A stretch of DNA of 11,471 bases, from the NCBI GenBank assembly GCA_038064935.1, contig JBBTRZ010000011.1, positions 1 through 11,471 of the forward strand. Direction: 5' to 3'. Below, piece by piece: positions 1-6,996 of this stretch. The notes under the pieces were generated by a model. It did no database searches, was not told where the DNA came from, and worked only from the letters and a program-made list of their open reading frames with translations. The stretch's first letter is position 1; each line of letters starts with the position of its first letter. Both the position numbers and the translations under genes were made by a program. This DNA comes from JAGVGK01 sp038064935. GTDB taxonomy: Bacteria; Patescibacteriota; Minisyncoccia; Phycocordibacterales; JACOZG01.

Positions 1-86
1 CACACCCGATCTCATTCCGAACTCGGCCGTTAAGCACCGTAGTGGCGATGGTACTGGCAACGGGAGAGTAGCTAGCCGCCAGAACC
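1..86 (+). rRNA. rrf: 5S ribosomal RNA, 3' part (5' end outside window)
   Basis: The sequence carries the conserved 5S core: CCGAACTCGG at about 18-27, GTTAAGC, then GCGATGGTACT and the 3' GAGAGTAG at 64-71. In E. coli 5S the molecule ends about 15 nt after the GAGAGTAG block, which puts the 3' end near 86; this end is approximate. The first third of the molecule is missing at the window edge. An rRNA operon presumably lies to the left, but 23S is not visible. No T-rich intrinsic terminator follows. Confidence 0.93.
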
Positions 87-93
87 GAGTGTT

Positions 94-102
94 TGATATA
101 CT
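94..102 (+). promoter_or_regulatory. Extended -10 promoter candidate for the Cys-motif protein / rodA unit
   Basis: TGATATACT is an extended -10 element (TG-N-TATACT) just after the 5S gene. No good -35 hexamer lies 16-18 bp upstream, as expected for an extended -10. A start site near 109-111 would give a leader of about 15 nt to ATG 125, or almost none to TTG 113. It would separate this pair of genes from rRNA transcription. Confidence 0.42.
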
Positions 103-124
103 GTATCGGTAGTTGCCCAAAATT

Positions 125-889
125 ATGGCCTCTTGGAGTACCAGACGACAGTTGACCTACTTCTTTGGTTTTTTTGTCGTGCTGATTCTCATGGCCTCTC
201 TGGCCGCTTTTTATTTCTGGCCACGGGCGACTTGTGATGACGGTCGTCGTAATCAAGATGAATTGGGGACCGACTGCGGTGGCGGGTGTCTTGCGGTTTG
301 TCCGAATGAAGCCATCCCCATCCGCGCCGCTTGGGCCCGCGTCTTGCCGCTCGGGGCCGAGGCCTACGATCTCGCCGCGTTCGTCAGTAATCCGAATGTC
401 GATCTTCGAGCCGTCCGCTTACCTTATGAAATAAAGTTTGTGGATGATAAAAATGTACTGATCAATGGCGTGAGGGGAGAAGTCTCGCTCTGGCCGGGTG
501 AGGCCTTGCCAATTTTCGCCCCCGATATTAATGTCGGGCGGCGGGTTCCAGCCCGCGCTTATCTCGAGCTTACGGGTAGCGCCCGCTTCGAGCGTTCAAC
601 CTCGACCTCCCCCGCGATCACTGTGACGGAAGATAATTTTACCGCGACCCCGGCGCCGCTTCTGAATGCTCGCCTCACCAATAATTCGCTAAAACCGGTG
701 GCGCAAATTGAGGTGGCCGTTCTCCTCTCGGATGCCGAGCACAATGCTTTTGCGGTCAACAGCACTTTTGTCGAGCAATTGGGACCCAATGAGACGAAGG
801 AGATAAGTTTCAATTGGCCCCGGCCGTTCGCTCTCACTCCCACCTTCACCGAATTTTATCCTCATGTGGCCACTCCCTCGGCTCTTTAG
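125..889 (+). CDS. Membrane-anchored extracytoplasmic protein with Cys cluster and FxLYD-like domain; function unknown
   Basis: A 254-residue protein with a short basic N-terminus, one membrane helix at about residues 10-31, and an outer portion beginning with a Cys cluster (C37, C51, C55, C59; pattern CDDGxxNxxExxxDCGGxCxxxC). From memory, this cluster recurs in CPR membrane proteins with an N-terminal anchor; it could bind metal or form disulfides. Residues ~145-235 are beta-rich, with a TNNS...VLLSDAEHNAF...LGPNETKEISF pattern resembling FxLYD/Ig-like domains. I chose ATG 125 because it opens directly on the basic-hydrophobic anchor; a TTG at 113 would add four residues. No Shine-Dalgarno is visible. 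The last 26 bp overlap rodA, suggesting co-expression and an envelope role. The specific function is not recognisable. Confidence 0.8.
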   Translation: MASWSTRRQLTYFFGFFVVLILMASLAAFYFWPRATCDDGRRNQDELGTDCGGGCLAVCPNEAIPIRAAWARVLPLGAEAYDLAAFVSNPNVDLRAVRLPYEIKFVDDKNVLINGVRGEVSLWPGEALPIFAPDINVGRRVPARAYLELTGSARFERSTSTSPAITVTEDNFTATPAPLLNARLTNNSLKPVAQIEVAVLLSDAEHNAFAVNSTFVEQLGPNETKEISFNWPRPFALTPTFTEFYPHVATPSAL

Positions 890-1994
890 ACAAGTTGATT
901 GGTTGCTTCTCCTCTCGGCGCTCACTTTAGGGGCAGTAGGACTTCTTACCATGGATTCTTTCGTCACGCCGAACTATTTCTTCGGCCGCCAGATTGTCTG
1001 GCTTATTTTGGGTTTAACTATTTGTCTTGCGCTGTCTCTTCTCGATTTTCGGTTTCTCCGTCGGAGCAGTGTCGTGGTCGCGGTTTATGTCATCCTTCTC
1101 GTTTTCCTTCTCGCCCTACTTCTTTTTGGCGAAGCGGTGCGGGGAGCCAAGGGCTGGTTCTCTTTCGGCGTCGTCTCCTTCCAGCCGGCGGATTTCGTGA
1201 AGCTCTCTCTCATTTTCATTTTAGCCAAATACTTTTCGCGACGGCACATTGCGATTGCCCACCTCCAACATATTTTAGTTTCCGGCCTCTACGCCCTGCT
1301 GCCTTTTCTGCTTATACTTTTCCAACCTGATTTCGGCGGGGCCTTAATTATTTTTATTATTTGGCTCGGGATGATTATCGTCTCGGGCGTCTCCAAACGG
1401 CATCTCCTATTCGTGATCGGTGGCGCTCTGCTCGTCTTCGGCATCTTGTGGCTTGCGGTCTTCACCGGCAATCAGAAGAATCGAATTATCTCTTTTATCC
1501 ATCCTCTCGCCGACATTCAAGGCGCGGGTTATAACGCTTTTCAATCAACGATCGCGGTTGGTTCGGGTCAATTGATGGGGAAGGGGATCGGTTTCGGCAC
1601 GCAATCCCGCTTGCGCTTCCTGCCCGAATATCAGACCGATTTTATTTTCGCTGCTTTCGCCGAAGAATGGGGGTTTGTCGGCGTGATTATTTTCTTTACT
1701 TTGTTTAGTATTGTCATTTGGCGAATTGTGAAGATCGCGATGTTCGGCGCCACTAATTTCGAAATTCTTTTTGGCGTTGGCTTGGCCATTTTCCTTATGA
1801 GCCACTTCACCGTCAATGTTGGGATGAATATCGGCCTCTTGCCGGTCACTGGCCTCACTTTACCCTTCACCAGTTACGGCGGTTCGCATTTGCTCGCTGA
1901 ATTCATCGGCCTCGGCATTCTCCTCGGCATGCGTCGCTATTCCAACCCCTTTCATCGCGACGATATCCACAACGAATTCTTAGGCGGGGTGTAG
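864..1994 (+). CDS. rodA: RodA, SEDS-family peptidoglycan glycosyltransferase
   Basis: A 376-residue polytopic protein with about ten membrane helices, the usual SEDS length. RodA polymerises lipid II into glycan strands in the elongasome together with PBP2. The family landmarks are present: RGAKGWFSFG (~93-102) followed by QPADFVKLS, the loop LPEYQTDFIFAAFAEEWG (253-270) containing the catalytic Asp (D259 here), and the C-terminal NVGMNIGLLPVTGLTLPF...SYGGS signature (318-341). RodA rather than FtsW is favoured by the TDFIF loop and by mre genes and PBP2 in the same window; these features separate RodA from FtsW only moderately well. The ATG lies inside the end of the preceding gene (26 bp overlap) without a Shine-Dalgarno, so translation is probably coupled. 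The gene converges on the pilin with only 4 bp between the stop codons. Confidence 0.93.
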   Translation: MWPLPRLFRQVDWLLLLSALTLGAVGLLTMDSFVTPNYFFGRQIVWLILGLTICLALSLLDFRFLRRSSVVVAVYVILLVFLLALLLFGEAVRGAKGWFSFGVVSFQPADFVKLSLIFILAKYFSRRHIAIAHLQHILVSGLYALLPFLLILFQPDFGGALIIFIIWLGMIIVSGVSKRHLLFVIGGALLVFGILWLAVFTGNQKNRIISFIHPLADIQGAGYNAFQSTIAVGSGQLMGKGIGFGTQSRLRFLPEYQTDFIFAAFAEEWGFVGVIIFFTLFSIVIWRIVKIAMFGATNFEILFGVGLAIFLMSHFTVNVGMNIGLLPVTGLTLPFTSYGGSHLLAEFIGLGILLGMRRYSNPFHRDDIHNEFLGGV

Positions 1995-1998
1995 TTTA

Positions 1999-2685
1999 TT
2001 AACAGGAACCAAATCCTCCAGAAAACTCACATGTGAATGTTTCCCATGTTTTAGACCAGTCTGATGACCAAATTGACATTGAATTATCTCTAACTAGAAT
2101 TGTATCCGGATCACCAAATGGATCTATATAAGTGTCAATCATGTTTTGTGGTATGGCGTTTGTATTTTCAATAGTATTATAAATCAAAACTTTATAATCT
2201 TGACCATTTGGGTCAGATTTATACCAATATCCCCTAGCATCACCATCACCAAAACCGTTTAGTGGGGCCGATGGATCGGACGGTCGGGGATTTAGGTAGC
2301 TCGATAGGGGGCCTAATCGAGTTGAATCTCTAAAATATTCTCCAACACCCACGGAACCATCGGCGCAATCCCAGCAGTCCATTCCCGTGCCTCCCAAGCC
2401 CAGGGGAACATCGAGTGTTGAGGAATCATCAGGGTACCGGCCATTATCCGCTTTATACAACTCTAACGCGTTTTGGACTTGTCTTAAATCTTGAATTCTC
2501 TTCGAGTCGCGGGCTTTGGAGCGGGCGGCACCGAGCGAGGCGAGGATGATGCTGGAGAGGAGTGAGATGATGGCGATGACCACGAGGAGTTCGATGAGGG
2601 TGAAGCCATGGGTAGCTTTTAGGTTACCCGCCTTGCCGTCGGGCAGGTAGCTTTTAGCTTGCAGTGGATTAGTTTTTAGTCTCAT
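1999..2685 (-). CDS. Type IV pilin / pseudopilin with prepilin N-methylation signal
   Basis: A 228-residue prepilin. The type III signal is clear: ...KATHG|FTLIELLVVIAII, with cleavage after G27, Phe as the first mature residue and the conserved Glu at mature position 5 (E32). A hydrophobic helix follows, then a RDSKRIQDLRQVQNALELYKADNGRYP region typical of GspG/PilA-like proteins. The C-terminal domain has four Cys (104, 107, 219, 228), a CWDC pair and GYWYKSDPNGQDYKV, like CPR pilins known from memory. I chose ATG 2685 over ATG 2694 because a TACAAT -10 box covers the upstream ATG and ends 7 nt before 2685. The 27-residue leader is unusually long and partly encoded by a palindromic repeat. 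The C-terminal half is much more AT-rich than its surroundings. The start overlaps the glycosyltransferase 3' end by 17 bp. Confidence 0.9.
   Translation of the reverse strand: MRLKTNPLQAKSYLPDGKAGNLKATHGFTLIELLVVIAIISLLSSIILASLGAARSKARDSKRIQDLRQVQNALELYKADNGRYPDDSSTLDVPLGLGGTGMDCWDCADGSVGVGEYFRDSTRLGPLSSYLNPRPSDPSAPLNGFGDGDARGYWYKSDPNGQDYKVLIYNTIENTNAIPQNMIDTYIDPFGDPDTILVRDNSMSIWSSDWSKTWETFTCEFSGGFGSC
2611..2657. repeat. Palindrome flanked by 12-bp direct repeats, inside the pilin leader
   Basis: GGTAGCTTTTAG occurs exactly twice, at 2611-2622 and 2646-2657 (35 bp apart, so in different reading frames). Between and partly overlapping them is an inverted repeat, ACCCGCC (2626-2632) facing GGCAGGT (2642-2648), which pairs over 7 bp with one G-T wobble on the coding (minus) strand. 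It encodes the leader residues around SYLPDGKAGN. Similar short palindromes, giving 'LPDGKAG'-like peptides, are remembered from CPR genomes, but I could not search for copies. Confidence 0.7.
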
Positions 2686-3778
2686 TAGCTTCATTGTATA
2701 CGGCCGTAGTTTGTTTGACCATACGGGTAGTGGAGAAGTCTTTAGTGACTCGTTTTTTTAGGGCTTGGCCGAATTGCGTCATCTTGTCACGGTGGGTGAG
2801 GAGGAATTGAATGGCGCTGGTGATCTCGTTTGGCCGATCGGGTTTGATGAGAATGCCGGATTCCATGCTGGTAATAATTTCCGGAATGCCGCCGACCGAG
2901 CTCGCAATGACGGGTAGTCCGGCCAAACCAGCTTCCATAATCGAGTAGGGCAGGCCCTCCTTGCGCGACGGCAGGACGAAGATGTCGAAGGCCTTAAGAC
3001 ACCGCGTGGCTTCCGGCACGGCGCCGACTAGATAAGCGTGGCCGGTCAGATTTTTCCTCTCCTCGCCCTCGCCGATAATGACGGCTTGGGGGTAGGCCGC
3101 AACGAGATAATCTAGACCTTTGTTTCGATGCAATTCGGCAATTGTGCCCACCCAAATCGTCTCGGGCCGGTTAATCTCTGCCAACTTGGGGCATAGTTTT
3201 TGCAATTCGTCGCGCGCTTCCGGCTGGGGCAAAAAGTTGATGGACTTAATCCCGTTATAGATCAAGACAATTTTGTTTTTAACTCCCGGCCAATTTTTAA
3301 TCTGCGCGTATTCACGCCGATTGATAACAATGACTTGATGACACAGCAAAATAGTGATCCAACTTAGGAATTTAATCAGCAATTTTTGCCACCCCGGCCG
3401 ACTCTCATTGAAGGTGAAGCCGTGCGCGGTGAAGATAATTTTTGGCACACCCGCGAGACGCCCGGCCAAAGCCCCTATCCCGCCGGCCTTAGAACTATTC
3501 AAGTGGATGATGTTGGGTTTTTCAGTTCGGAAGAGTCGGAGCAGGGCGAAAAAAGAAGAAATATCATCATTCACTTCAACATCGCGTTTTAAGCTCGAGA
3601 GGGTAATTGTCCGGATACCCATTTCCGTGAGCCGGGCGGGGAGAAGCGCGCCTTCGCCCGTCGCGACTACGACGGCAAAAGATTTTTTGGGCAAATTGGT
3701 CGCCAGATCGTAGACATAGCGCTGGGCCCCGCCCCACTTGCCCTTGGTGATGACAAACAGAAGTTTCTGTTTCGACAT
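2669..3778 (-). CDS. GT4-family glycosyltransferase (GT-B fold)
   Basis: A 369-residue retaining glycosyltransferase of the GT4/WaaG-PimA type. It transfers a sugar from a nucleotide-sugar donor to a lipid-linked or glycan acceptor at the inner face of the membrane. Visible landmarks are the N-terminal Gly-rich loop TKGKWGGAQRYV (11-22), HLNSSKAGGIGALAGRLAG (92-110), TAHG (117-120), the linker IYNGI, and the C-terminal donor-binding EX7E motif (E274-E282) in PSRKEGLPYSIMEAGLAG, followed by GLPVIASSVGGIPEII. ATG 3778 is preferred: MSKQKLLFVIT starts directly on the first beta strand, and an extended -10 box lies 6 nt upstream. An in-frame start at 3850 would run through that promoter. The gene is divergent from the sugar-phosphate transferase, its likely pathway partner. 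Donor and acceptor cannot be told from sequence. Confidence 0.9.
   Translation of the reverse strand: MSKQKLLFVITKGKWGGAQRYVYDLATNLPKKSFAVVVATGEGALLPARLTEMGIRTITLSSLKRDVEVNDDISSFFALLRLFRTEKPNIIHLNSSKAGGIGALAGRLAGVPKIIFTAHGFTFNESRPGWQKLLIKFLSWITILLCHQVIVINRREYAQIKNWPGVKNKIVLIYNGIKSINFLPQPEARDELQKLCPKLAEINRPETIWVGTIAELHRNKGLDYLVAAYPQAVIIGEGEERKNLTGHAYLVGAVPEATRCLKAFDIFVLPSRKEGLPYSIMEAGLAGLPVIASSVGGIPEIITSMESGILIKPDRPNEITSAIQFLLTHRDKMTQFGQALKKRVTKDFSTTRMVKQTTAVYNEANETKN
2693..2721 (-). promoter_or_regulatory. Promoter for the pilin gene, within the 3' end of the glycosyltransferase gene
   Basis: On the minus strand, TGGTCA (2716-2721), a 17-bp spacer and TACAAT (2693-2698) form a sigma70-like promoter; the -10 differs from TATAAT at one base. 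Seven nucleotides separate the -10 from ATG 2685, so transcription would begin at or next to the start codon. This decides the start and implies that the pilin can be expressed separately from the glycosyltransferase. Confidence 0.5.
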
Positions 3779-3784
3779 CGTCCG

Positions 3785-3793
3785 ACTATAGCA
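3785..3793 (-). promoter_or_regulatory. Extended -10 promoter for the GT4 gene
   Basis: Read on the minus strand this is TGCTATAGT: an extended -10 (TG-C-TATAGT) ending 6 nt before ATG 3778. No convincing -35 is seen at 16-18 bp. The predicted transcript starts at the ATG itself, so it would be leaderless. It sits in the 52-bp divergent gap. Confidence 0.55.
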
Positions 3794-3830
3794 TAAATTG
3801 TCATTTCGTAGTACGATTAGGCCATTAATT

Positions 3831-5132
3831 ATGATTCGGCGGTACGGCACACAGCAGGCGTTACTTCTTCTTCTCGGCGATTTGGCGGCTTACACACTGG
3901 CTCTATGGCTGACACTCCTCTTGCGTTATTGGACTTTCCCGTCGGGGGCCGCTTTCCTCTCCCATCTCTACCCCTTTGGTTTCGTTTTTCTGATTTGGGT
4001 GATCGTCTTTTTTATCGCCGACCTTTACGGTCGGCAATCATCTAGCTTCGACAGTCGGCTAGCCGAGACGGTGATTAATGCGCAGTTAGCTGGCAGTTTG
4101 CTGACGATCGTTTTCTTCTACTATGTGCCGTTTTTCAGTATCACGCCTAAGGTAACCCTCTTTATTGATCTATTTTTATCACTCGGCCTCGTCTTCATTT
4201 GGCGGCGGTATGGGAGTCGTTCACTGCGCCGCGGCCGGGTCGAAAATTATCTTTTCCACTGCCGCGGGTCGGAGGTGGAAGAGTTAAAGCGGGAATTAGC
4301 GCGGAATCAAAAATATCAAATCTCGCTCGTCAACCACTCCGGATCGCTCGCGACGCTCGAACCCCAGCTCATCTCGACGCTCGTCCTCAATTTCTATGAC
4401 CACCGGACGCCGCCGGAAGCCGCGGCCTGTTATCGTCTCATGGTTGCGGGGGTCGAAGTGGTGAGTGTCCACCGACTCTATGAGGAAGTATTTGGTCGGA
4501 TTCCGCTCACGGTGATCAGTGAGCAATGGTTCCTCGACTACATCGAGTATGATGCCGGTTTGACTTACCGACTCTTCAAACGACTGATGGATTTTGTCAC
4601 TGGCCTCGTTTTCGCTCTGGTCTCCTTACCGCTTTATCCGCTAATTACGCTCGCGATTTGGTGGGGTGACCGCGGGCCGATTTTTTATCGTGAAGAACGA
4701 GTTGGCCGTGGCGGGCGAATTTTCCAAATCGCCAAATTCCGGAGCATGACGACTGAAGCGAATTTGTCGGAGCGCCAAGTGACGCCGGTCGGCCACTTTT
4801 TGCGTCGCACCCGCCTCGATGAATTACCCCAACTCTGGAGTGTCGTCATGGGTCAACAGTCTTTAATTGGGCCGCGGCCAGAGCGGCCGGAATATGTGGC
4901 TGTTTACAACCAACAGATTTCTTACTACCAAGCGCGTCATCTCATTACCCCCGGTCTCTCTGGTTGGGCCCAAATTTATCAGGCGAGTCATCCGCACTTT
5001 CGTCTTGCGCTTGACCAGACCCGCGAGAAGCTCTCTTACGATCTCTATTACATTAAGAATCGCAGTCTCTGGCTCGACATCACCATCGCTCTGAAAACCA
5101 TTAAGACGCTTCTCTCTCAAGTTGGGGTATAA
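3831..5132 (+). CDS. Polyprenyl-phosphate sugar-1-phosphate transferase (WbaP/CpsE-like)
   Basis: A 433-residue enzyme that moves a sugar-1-phosphate from a nucleotide sugar to undecaprenyl phosphate, the first membrane step of exopolysaccharide, O-antigen or wall-glycan synthesis. The N-terminal ~130 residues hold four or so membrane helices, followed by a degenerate nucleotide-binding-like domain (~138-225). The C-terminal bacterial sugar transferase domain (~247-433) shows KRLMDFVTGLVFALVSLPLY, GPIFYREERVGRGG, FQIAKFRSM, the catalytic Asp-Glu pair in RRTRLDELPQLW (D330, E331), SLIGPRPERPEY and ITPGLSGWAQI. ATG 3831 gives the usual basic-hydrophobic N-terminus; an upstream TTG at 3798 is less likely. 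There is no strong Shine-Dalgarno. TACGAT at 3813-3818 is a weak possible -10. Sugar specificity is unknown. Confidence 0.93.
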   Translation: MIRRYGTQQALLLLLGDLAAYTLALWLTLLLRYWTFPSGAAFLSHLYPFGFVFLIWVIVFFIADLYGRQSSSFDSRLAETVINAQLAGSLLTIVFFYYVPFFSITPKVTLFIDLFLSLGLVFIWRRYGSRSLRRGRVENYLFHCRGSEVEELKRELARNQKYQISLVNHSGSLATLEPQLISTLVLNFYDHRTPPEAAACYRLMVAGVEVVSVHRLYEEVFGRIPLTVISEQWFLDYIEYDAGLTYRLFKRLMDFVTGLVFALVSLPLYPLITLAIWWGDRGPIFYREERVGRGGRIFQIAKFRSMTTEANLSERQVTPVGHFLRRTRLDELPQLWSVVMGQQSLIGPRPERPEYVAVYNQQISYYQARHLITPGLSGWAQIYQASHPHFRLALDQTREKLSYDLYYIKNRSLWLDITIALKTIKTLLSQVGV

Positions 5133-5133
5133 T
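5128..5133 (+). promoter_or_regulatory. Consensus -10 box for the PAP2 gene, overlapping the preceding stop codon
   Basis: A perfect TATAAT overlaps the TAA stop of the sugar-phosphate transferase gene. No good -35 is found 16-18 bp upstream, so strength is uncertain. The predicted start near 5140 would leave a leader of about 16 nt without a Shine-Dalgarno before ATG 5156. Confidence 0.4.
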
Positions 5134-5155
5134 GAATACGCTTAAAAGATAAATT

Positions 5156-5704
5156 ATGAACGAAAGTTTATTTGCCGTTGTTTATAGTTTGGCCCATCGC
5201 TCGGCTGGATTAGATCAATTAATTATTTTTTGCGCCACTCGGCTGCCGGTGATAGTCGGGGTCTTAGCAATTGTCGGGGCGATAATTTTGGCGTCTCGAG
5301 ATTATCATGCCCGCGACAGCGTTCGTCGCTTGGCTTTTATAATTTCAGCGCCGGCCGTCACTTGGCTCATTGCGCATATTTTGAAAATATCTCTGGCTTG
5401 GCCGCGACCGACTTTAGCGCTGACAAATATTGAACCGCTTTTCACGGCGGACGGTTTAGCTTTCCCGTCGGGGCATGCCAGTTTTTTCTTCGCGCTTACT
5501 TTCGCGCTCCATCCCTTCCATCCGCGTTTGGCCGGCTTCGTGGCGACGGGAGCTATCGTCATCAGTTTGGCGCGCGTCGCGGCGGGCGTTCATTGGCCCG
5601 GTGATATTCTTGGCGGCTTTGTCCTCGCCGGTGTTGTCGTTTTTATTTCTTGGACAATAGCCAAAACCCGTTTCCCCGCCCTCGCTTCCCCCGGGCGATA
5701 TTGA
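5156..5704 (+). CDS. PAP2-superfamily phosphatase, possible undecaprenyl-diphosphatase (BcrC/PgpB-like)
   Basis: A 182-residue integral membrane phosphatase of usual BcrC/PgpB length. The three PAP2 motifs are visible: KX6RP (K77...R84-P85, KISLAWPRP), PSGH (104-107), and the third motif ARVAAGVHWPGD (R140, catalytic H146, D150). The Ser that usually starts the third motif is Ala here (A139); the catalytic residues are all present. Several hydrophobic segments surround the motifs. The likely role is dephosphorylating undecaprenyl pyrophosphate at the outer face to recycle the carrier used by the neighbouring glycan genes and by RodA. A phosphatidylglycerophosphate phosphatase or another lipid phosphatase is an alternative. 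Confidence 0.87.
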   Translation: MNESLFAVVYSLAHRSAGLDQLIIFCATRLPVIVGVLAIVGAIILASRDYHARDSVRRLAFIISAPAVTWLIAHILKISLAWPRPTLALTNIEPLFTADGLAFPSGHASFFFALTFALHPFHPRLAGFVATGAIVISLARVAAGVHWPGDILGGFVLAGVVVFISWTIAKTRFPALASPGRY

Positions 5705-5715
5705 ATTCAGCCTTT

Positions 5716-5744
5716 TTGACCGCCTCACCTTTTTGCCGTAAGAT
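5716..5744 (+). promoter_or_regulatory. Promoter for proS (and probably the mre-PBP2 run)
   Basis: TTGACC (5716-5721), a 17-bp spacer and TAAGAT (5739-5744) match the sigma70 layout closely (5/6 in each hexamer). Seven nucleotides separate the -10 from ATG 5752, so the transcript should begin at or within a base or two of the start codon. It lies in the 47-bp gap after the PAP2 gene and is the best candidate for driving proS-mreBCD-PBP2. Confidence 0.7.
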
Positions 5745-5751
5745 GGCAAAT

Positions 5752-6996
5752 ATGAGGCAATCGGAACTTTTTACTAAGACTGTGCGGGAGGTACCCCGCG
5801 ATGAGATGGCGAAGAACGCGATTTGGCTCACGCGCGCGGGTTATATCCATAAAGAGATGGCCGGGGTTTATTCTTATTTGCCGCTCGGTTTGCGGGTAAT
5901 CAAGAAGATTGAAAGCCTTGTCCGCGGCGCGATGAACCAGCTCGGTAGCCAGGAAATATTGATGTCGGCGCTGCACCCGAAAGAGAATTGGGAGCGAACC
6001 GGCCGCTGGGCGACAATGACCGATCTTTATAAAATTAAAGATGGGAGTGACCGCGAAGTGGCCCTCGGCCCAACGCACGAAGAGATCGTGACACCACTCG
6101 TCGCGGGCCACACTAATTCTTATCAAGATCTGCCCTTTTCAACTTATCAATTCCAAACCAAATTTCGGATGGAATTACGCGCGAAGTCGGGACTCTTGCG
6201 CGGCCGGGAGTTTATCATGAAAGATCTTTACTCTTTTCACCGCGATGAAGCGGATCTCGATAAGTTTTACCAAGCAGTCGGTGAGAGTTACCAAGAAATT
6301 TTTAAACAAGCGGGGATTGGCGAGCAGACGATCAAAGCATTGGCGGGGGGCGGCACTTTCTCCGCCTTTTCCCACGAATTTCAAACCTTGACCCCGGCGG
6401 GTGAGGATCAGATTCATATTTGCGCCAAATGCCGTTTAGCGATTAACGACGAAATTATCGGCCAACATCCTGTTTGTCCGGAGTGTGGGGAAACGGCCAG
6501 AGAAGTGGCGACCGGAATTGAGGTGGGCAACATTTTCAAACTCGGTGACAAATTTAGTCGTCCGTTTGAATTGAATTACCGTGATGAAGCCGGCGCGCCG
6601 CAAAGGGTTCTAATGGGTTGCTATGGTTTGGGCATTAGTCGTCTCATGGGCGCGATCGTCGAAGTGACGGCCGACGCTCGCGGCCTCGCTTGGCCCCTCG
6701 CCGTTGCTCCCTTCCGCGCGCATCTCCTTAGTTTGGGGAGTGACAAGTCGCCGGCGGTGATGAGTCAGGCGCAACAGGTTTATGATCTTTTAATCGCCGC
6801 TCAAGTTGAAGTGCTCTGGGACGAGCGACCGCTTAGTCCTGGCGTCAAACTCGCCGAAGCGGATATCCTAGGTTTGCCACATCGCTTAGTGGTGAGTTCC
6901 AAGACTGTGGCTAAAAATGTGGTGGAAATGAAATCAAGAATTGACGAGAAAATTAGTCTGGTCACTTCGCAGAATTTATGCGCCTTCCTTCGTTGA
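5752..6996 (+). CDS. proS: Proline--tRNA ligase, short form without the editing insertion
   Basis: A 414-residue class II aminoacyl-tRNA synthetase that charges tRNA-Pro with proline. It opens MRQSELFTKT like other ProRS. Class II motif 1 lies around 44-75, LGPTHEEIVTPL is at 105-116, motif 2 is RMELRAKSGLLRGREFIMKDLYSF (139-162), and motif 3 is MGCYGLGISRLMG (288-300). The anticodon-binding domain (~313-405) ends the protein. Common bacterial ProRS is about 570 residues with an INS editing domain between motifs 2 and 3. Here that position holds only a small insert with two Cys pairs (C224/C227 and C242/C245) that could form a zinc ribbon. ATG 5752 is chosen over upstream in-frame starts (such as 5650 and 5743) because of family similarity and the promoter placed just before it. 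Confidence 0.95.
   Translation: MRQSELFTKTVREVPRDEMAKNAIWLTRAGYIHKEMAGVYSYLPLGLRVIKKIESLVRGAMNQLGSQEILMSALHPKENWERTGRWATMTDLYKIKDGSDREVALGPTHEEIVTPLVAGHTNSYQDLPFSTYQFQTKFRMELRAKSGLLRGREFIMKDLYSFHRDEADLDKFYQAVGESYQEIFKQAGIGEQTIKALAGGGTFSAFSHEFQTLTPAGEDQIHICAKCRLAINDEIIGQHPVCPECGETAREVATGIEVGNIFKLGDKFSRPFELNYRDEAGAPQRVLMGCYGLGISRLMGAIVEVTADARGLAWPLAVAPFRAHLLSLGSDKSPAVMSQAQQVYDLLIAAQVEVLWDERPLSPGVKLAEADILGLPHRLVVSSKTVAKNVVEMKSRIDEKISLVTSQNLCAFLR

Noticed and set aside
84..110. ACCGA...TCGGT inverted repeat after 5S as an rRNA terminator
   Set aside because: Only a 5-bp stem with a 17-nt loop and no T-run; it overlaps the TGATATACT promoter-like element instead.
1995..1998. Terminator between convergent rodA and pilin genes
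   Set aside because: Only 4 bp separate the stops and no GC-rich hairpin with a T-run is seen on either strand nearby.
3779..3850. Upstream start for the GT4 protein (24 extra residues)
   Set aside because: It would overlap the divergent gene start and translate through the extended -10 box; MSKQKLLFVIT fits the GT-B fold start.
4055..4066. TCGGCTAGCCGA palindrome in the sugar-1-phosphate transferase gene
   Set aside because: A 12-bp palindrome in GC-rich coding sequence is not remarkable; its arms do not extend further.
5650..5751. Upstream start that would lengthen ProRS by 34 residues
   Set aside because: The extension (NPFPRPRFPRAILNSAF...) overlaps the PAP2 gene, resembles no ProRS N-terminus and contains the TTGACC/TAAGAT promoter.
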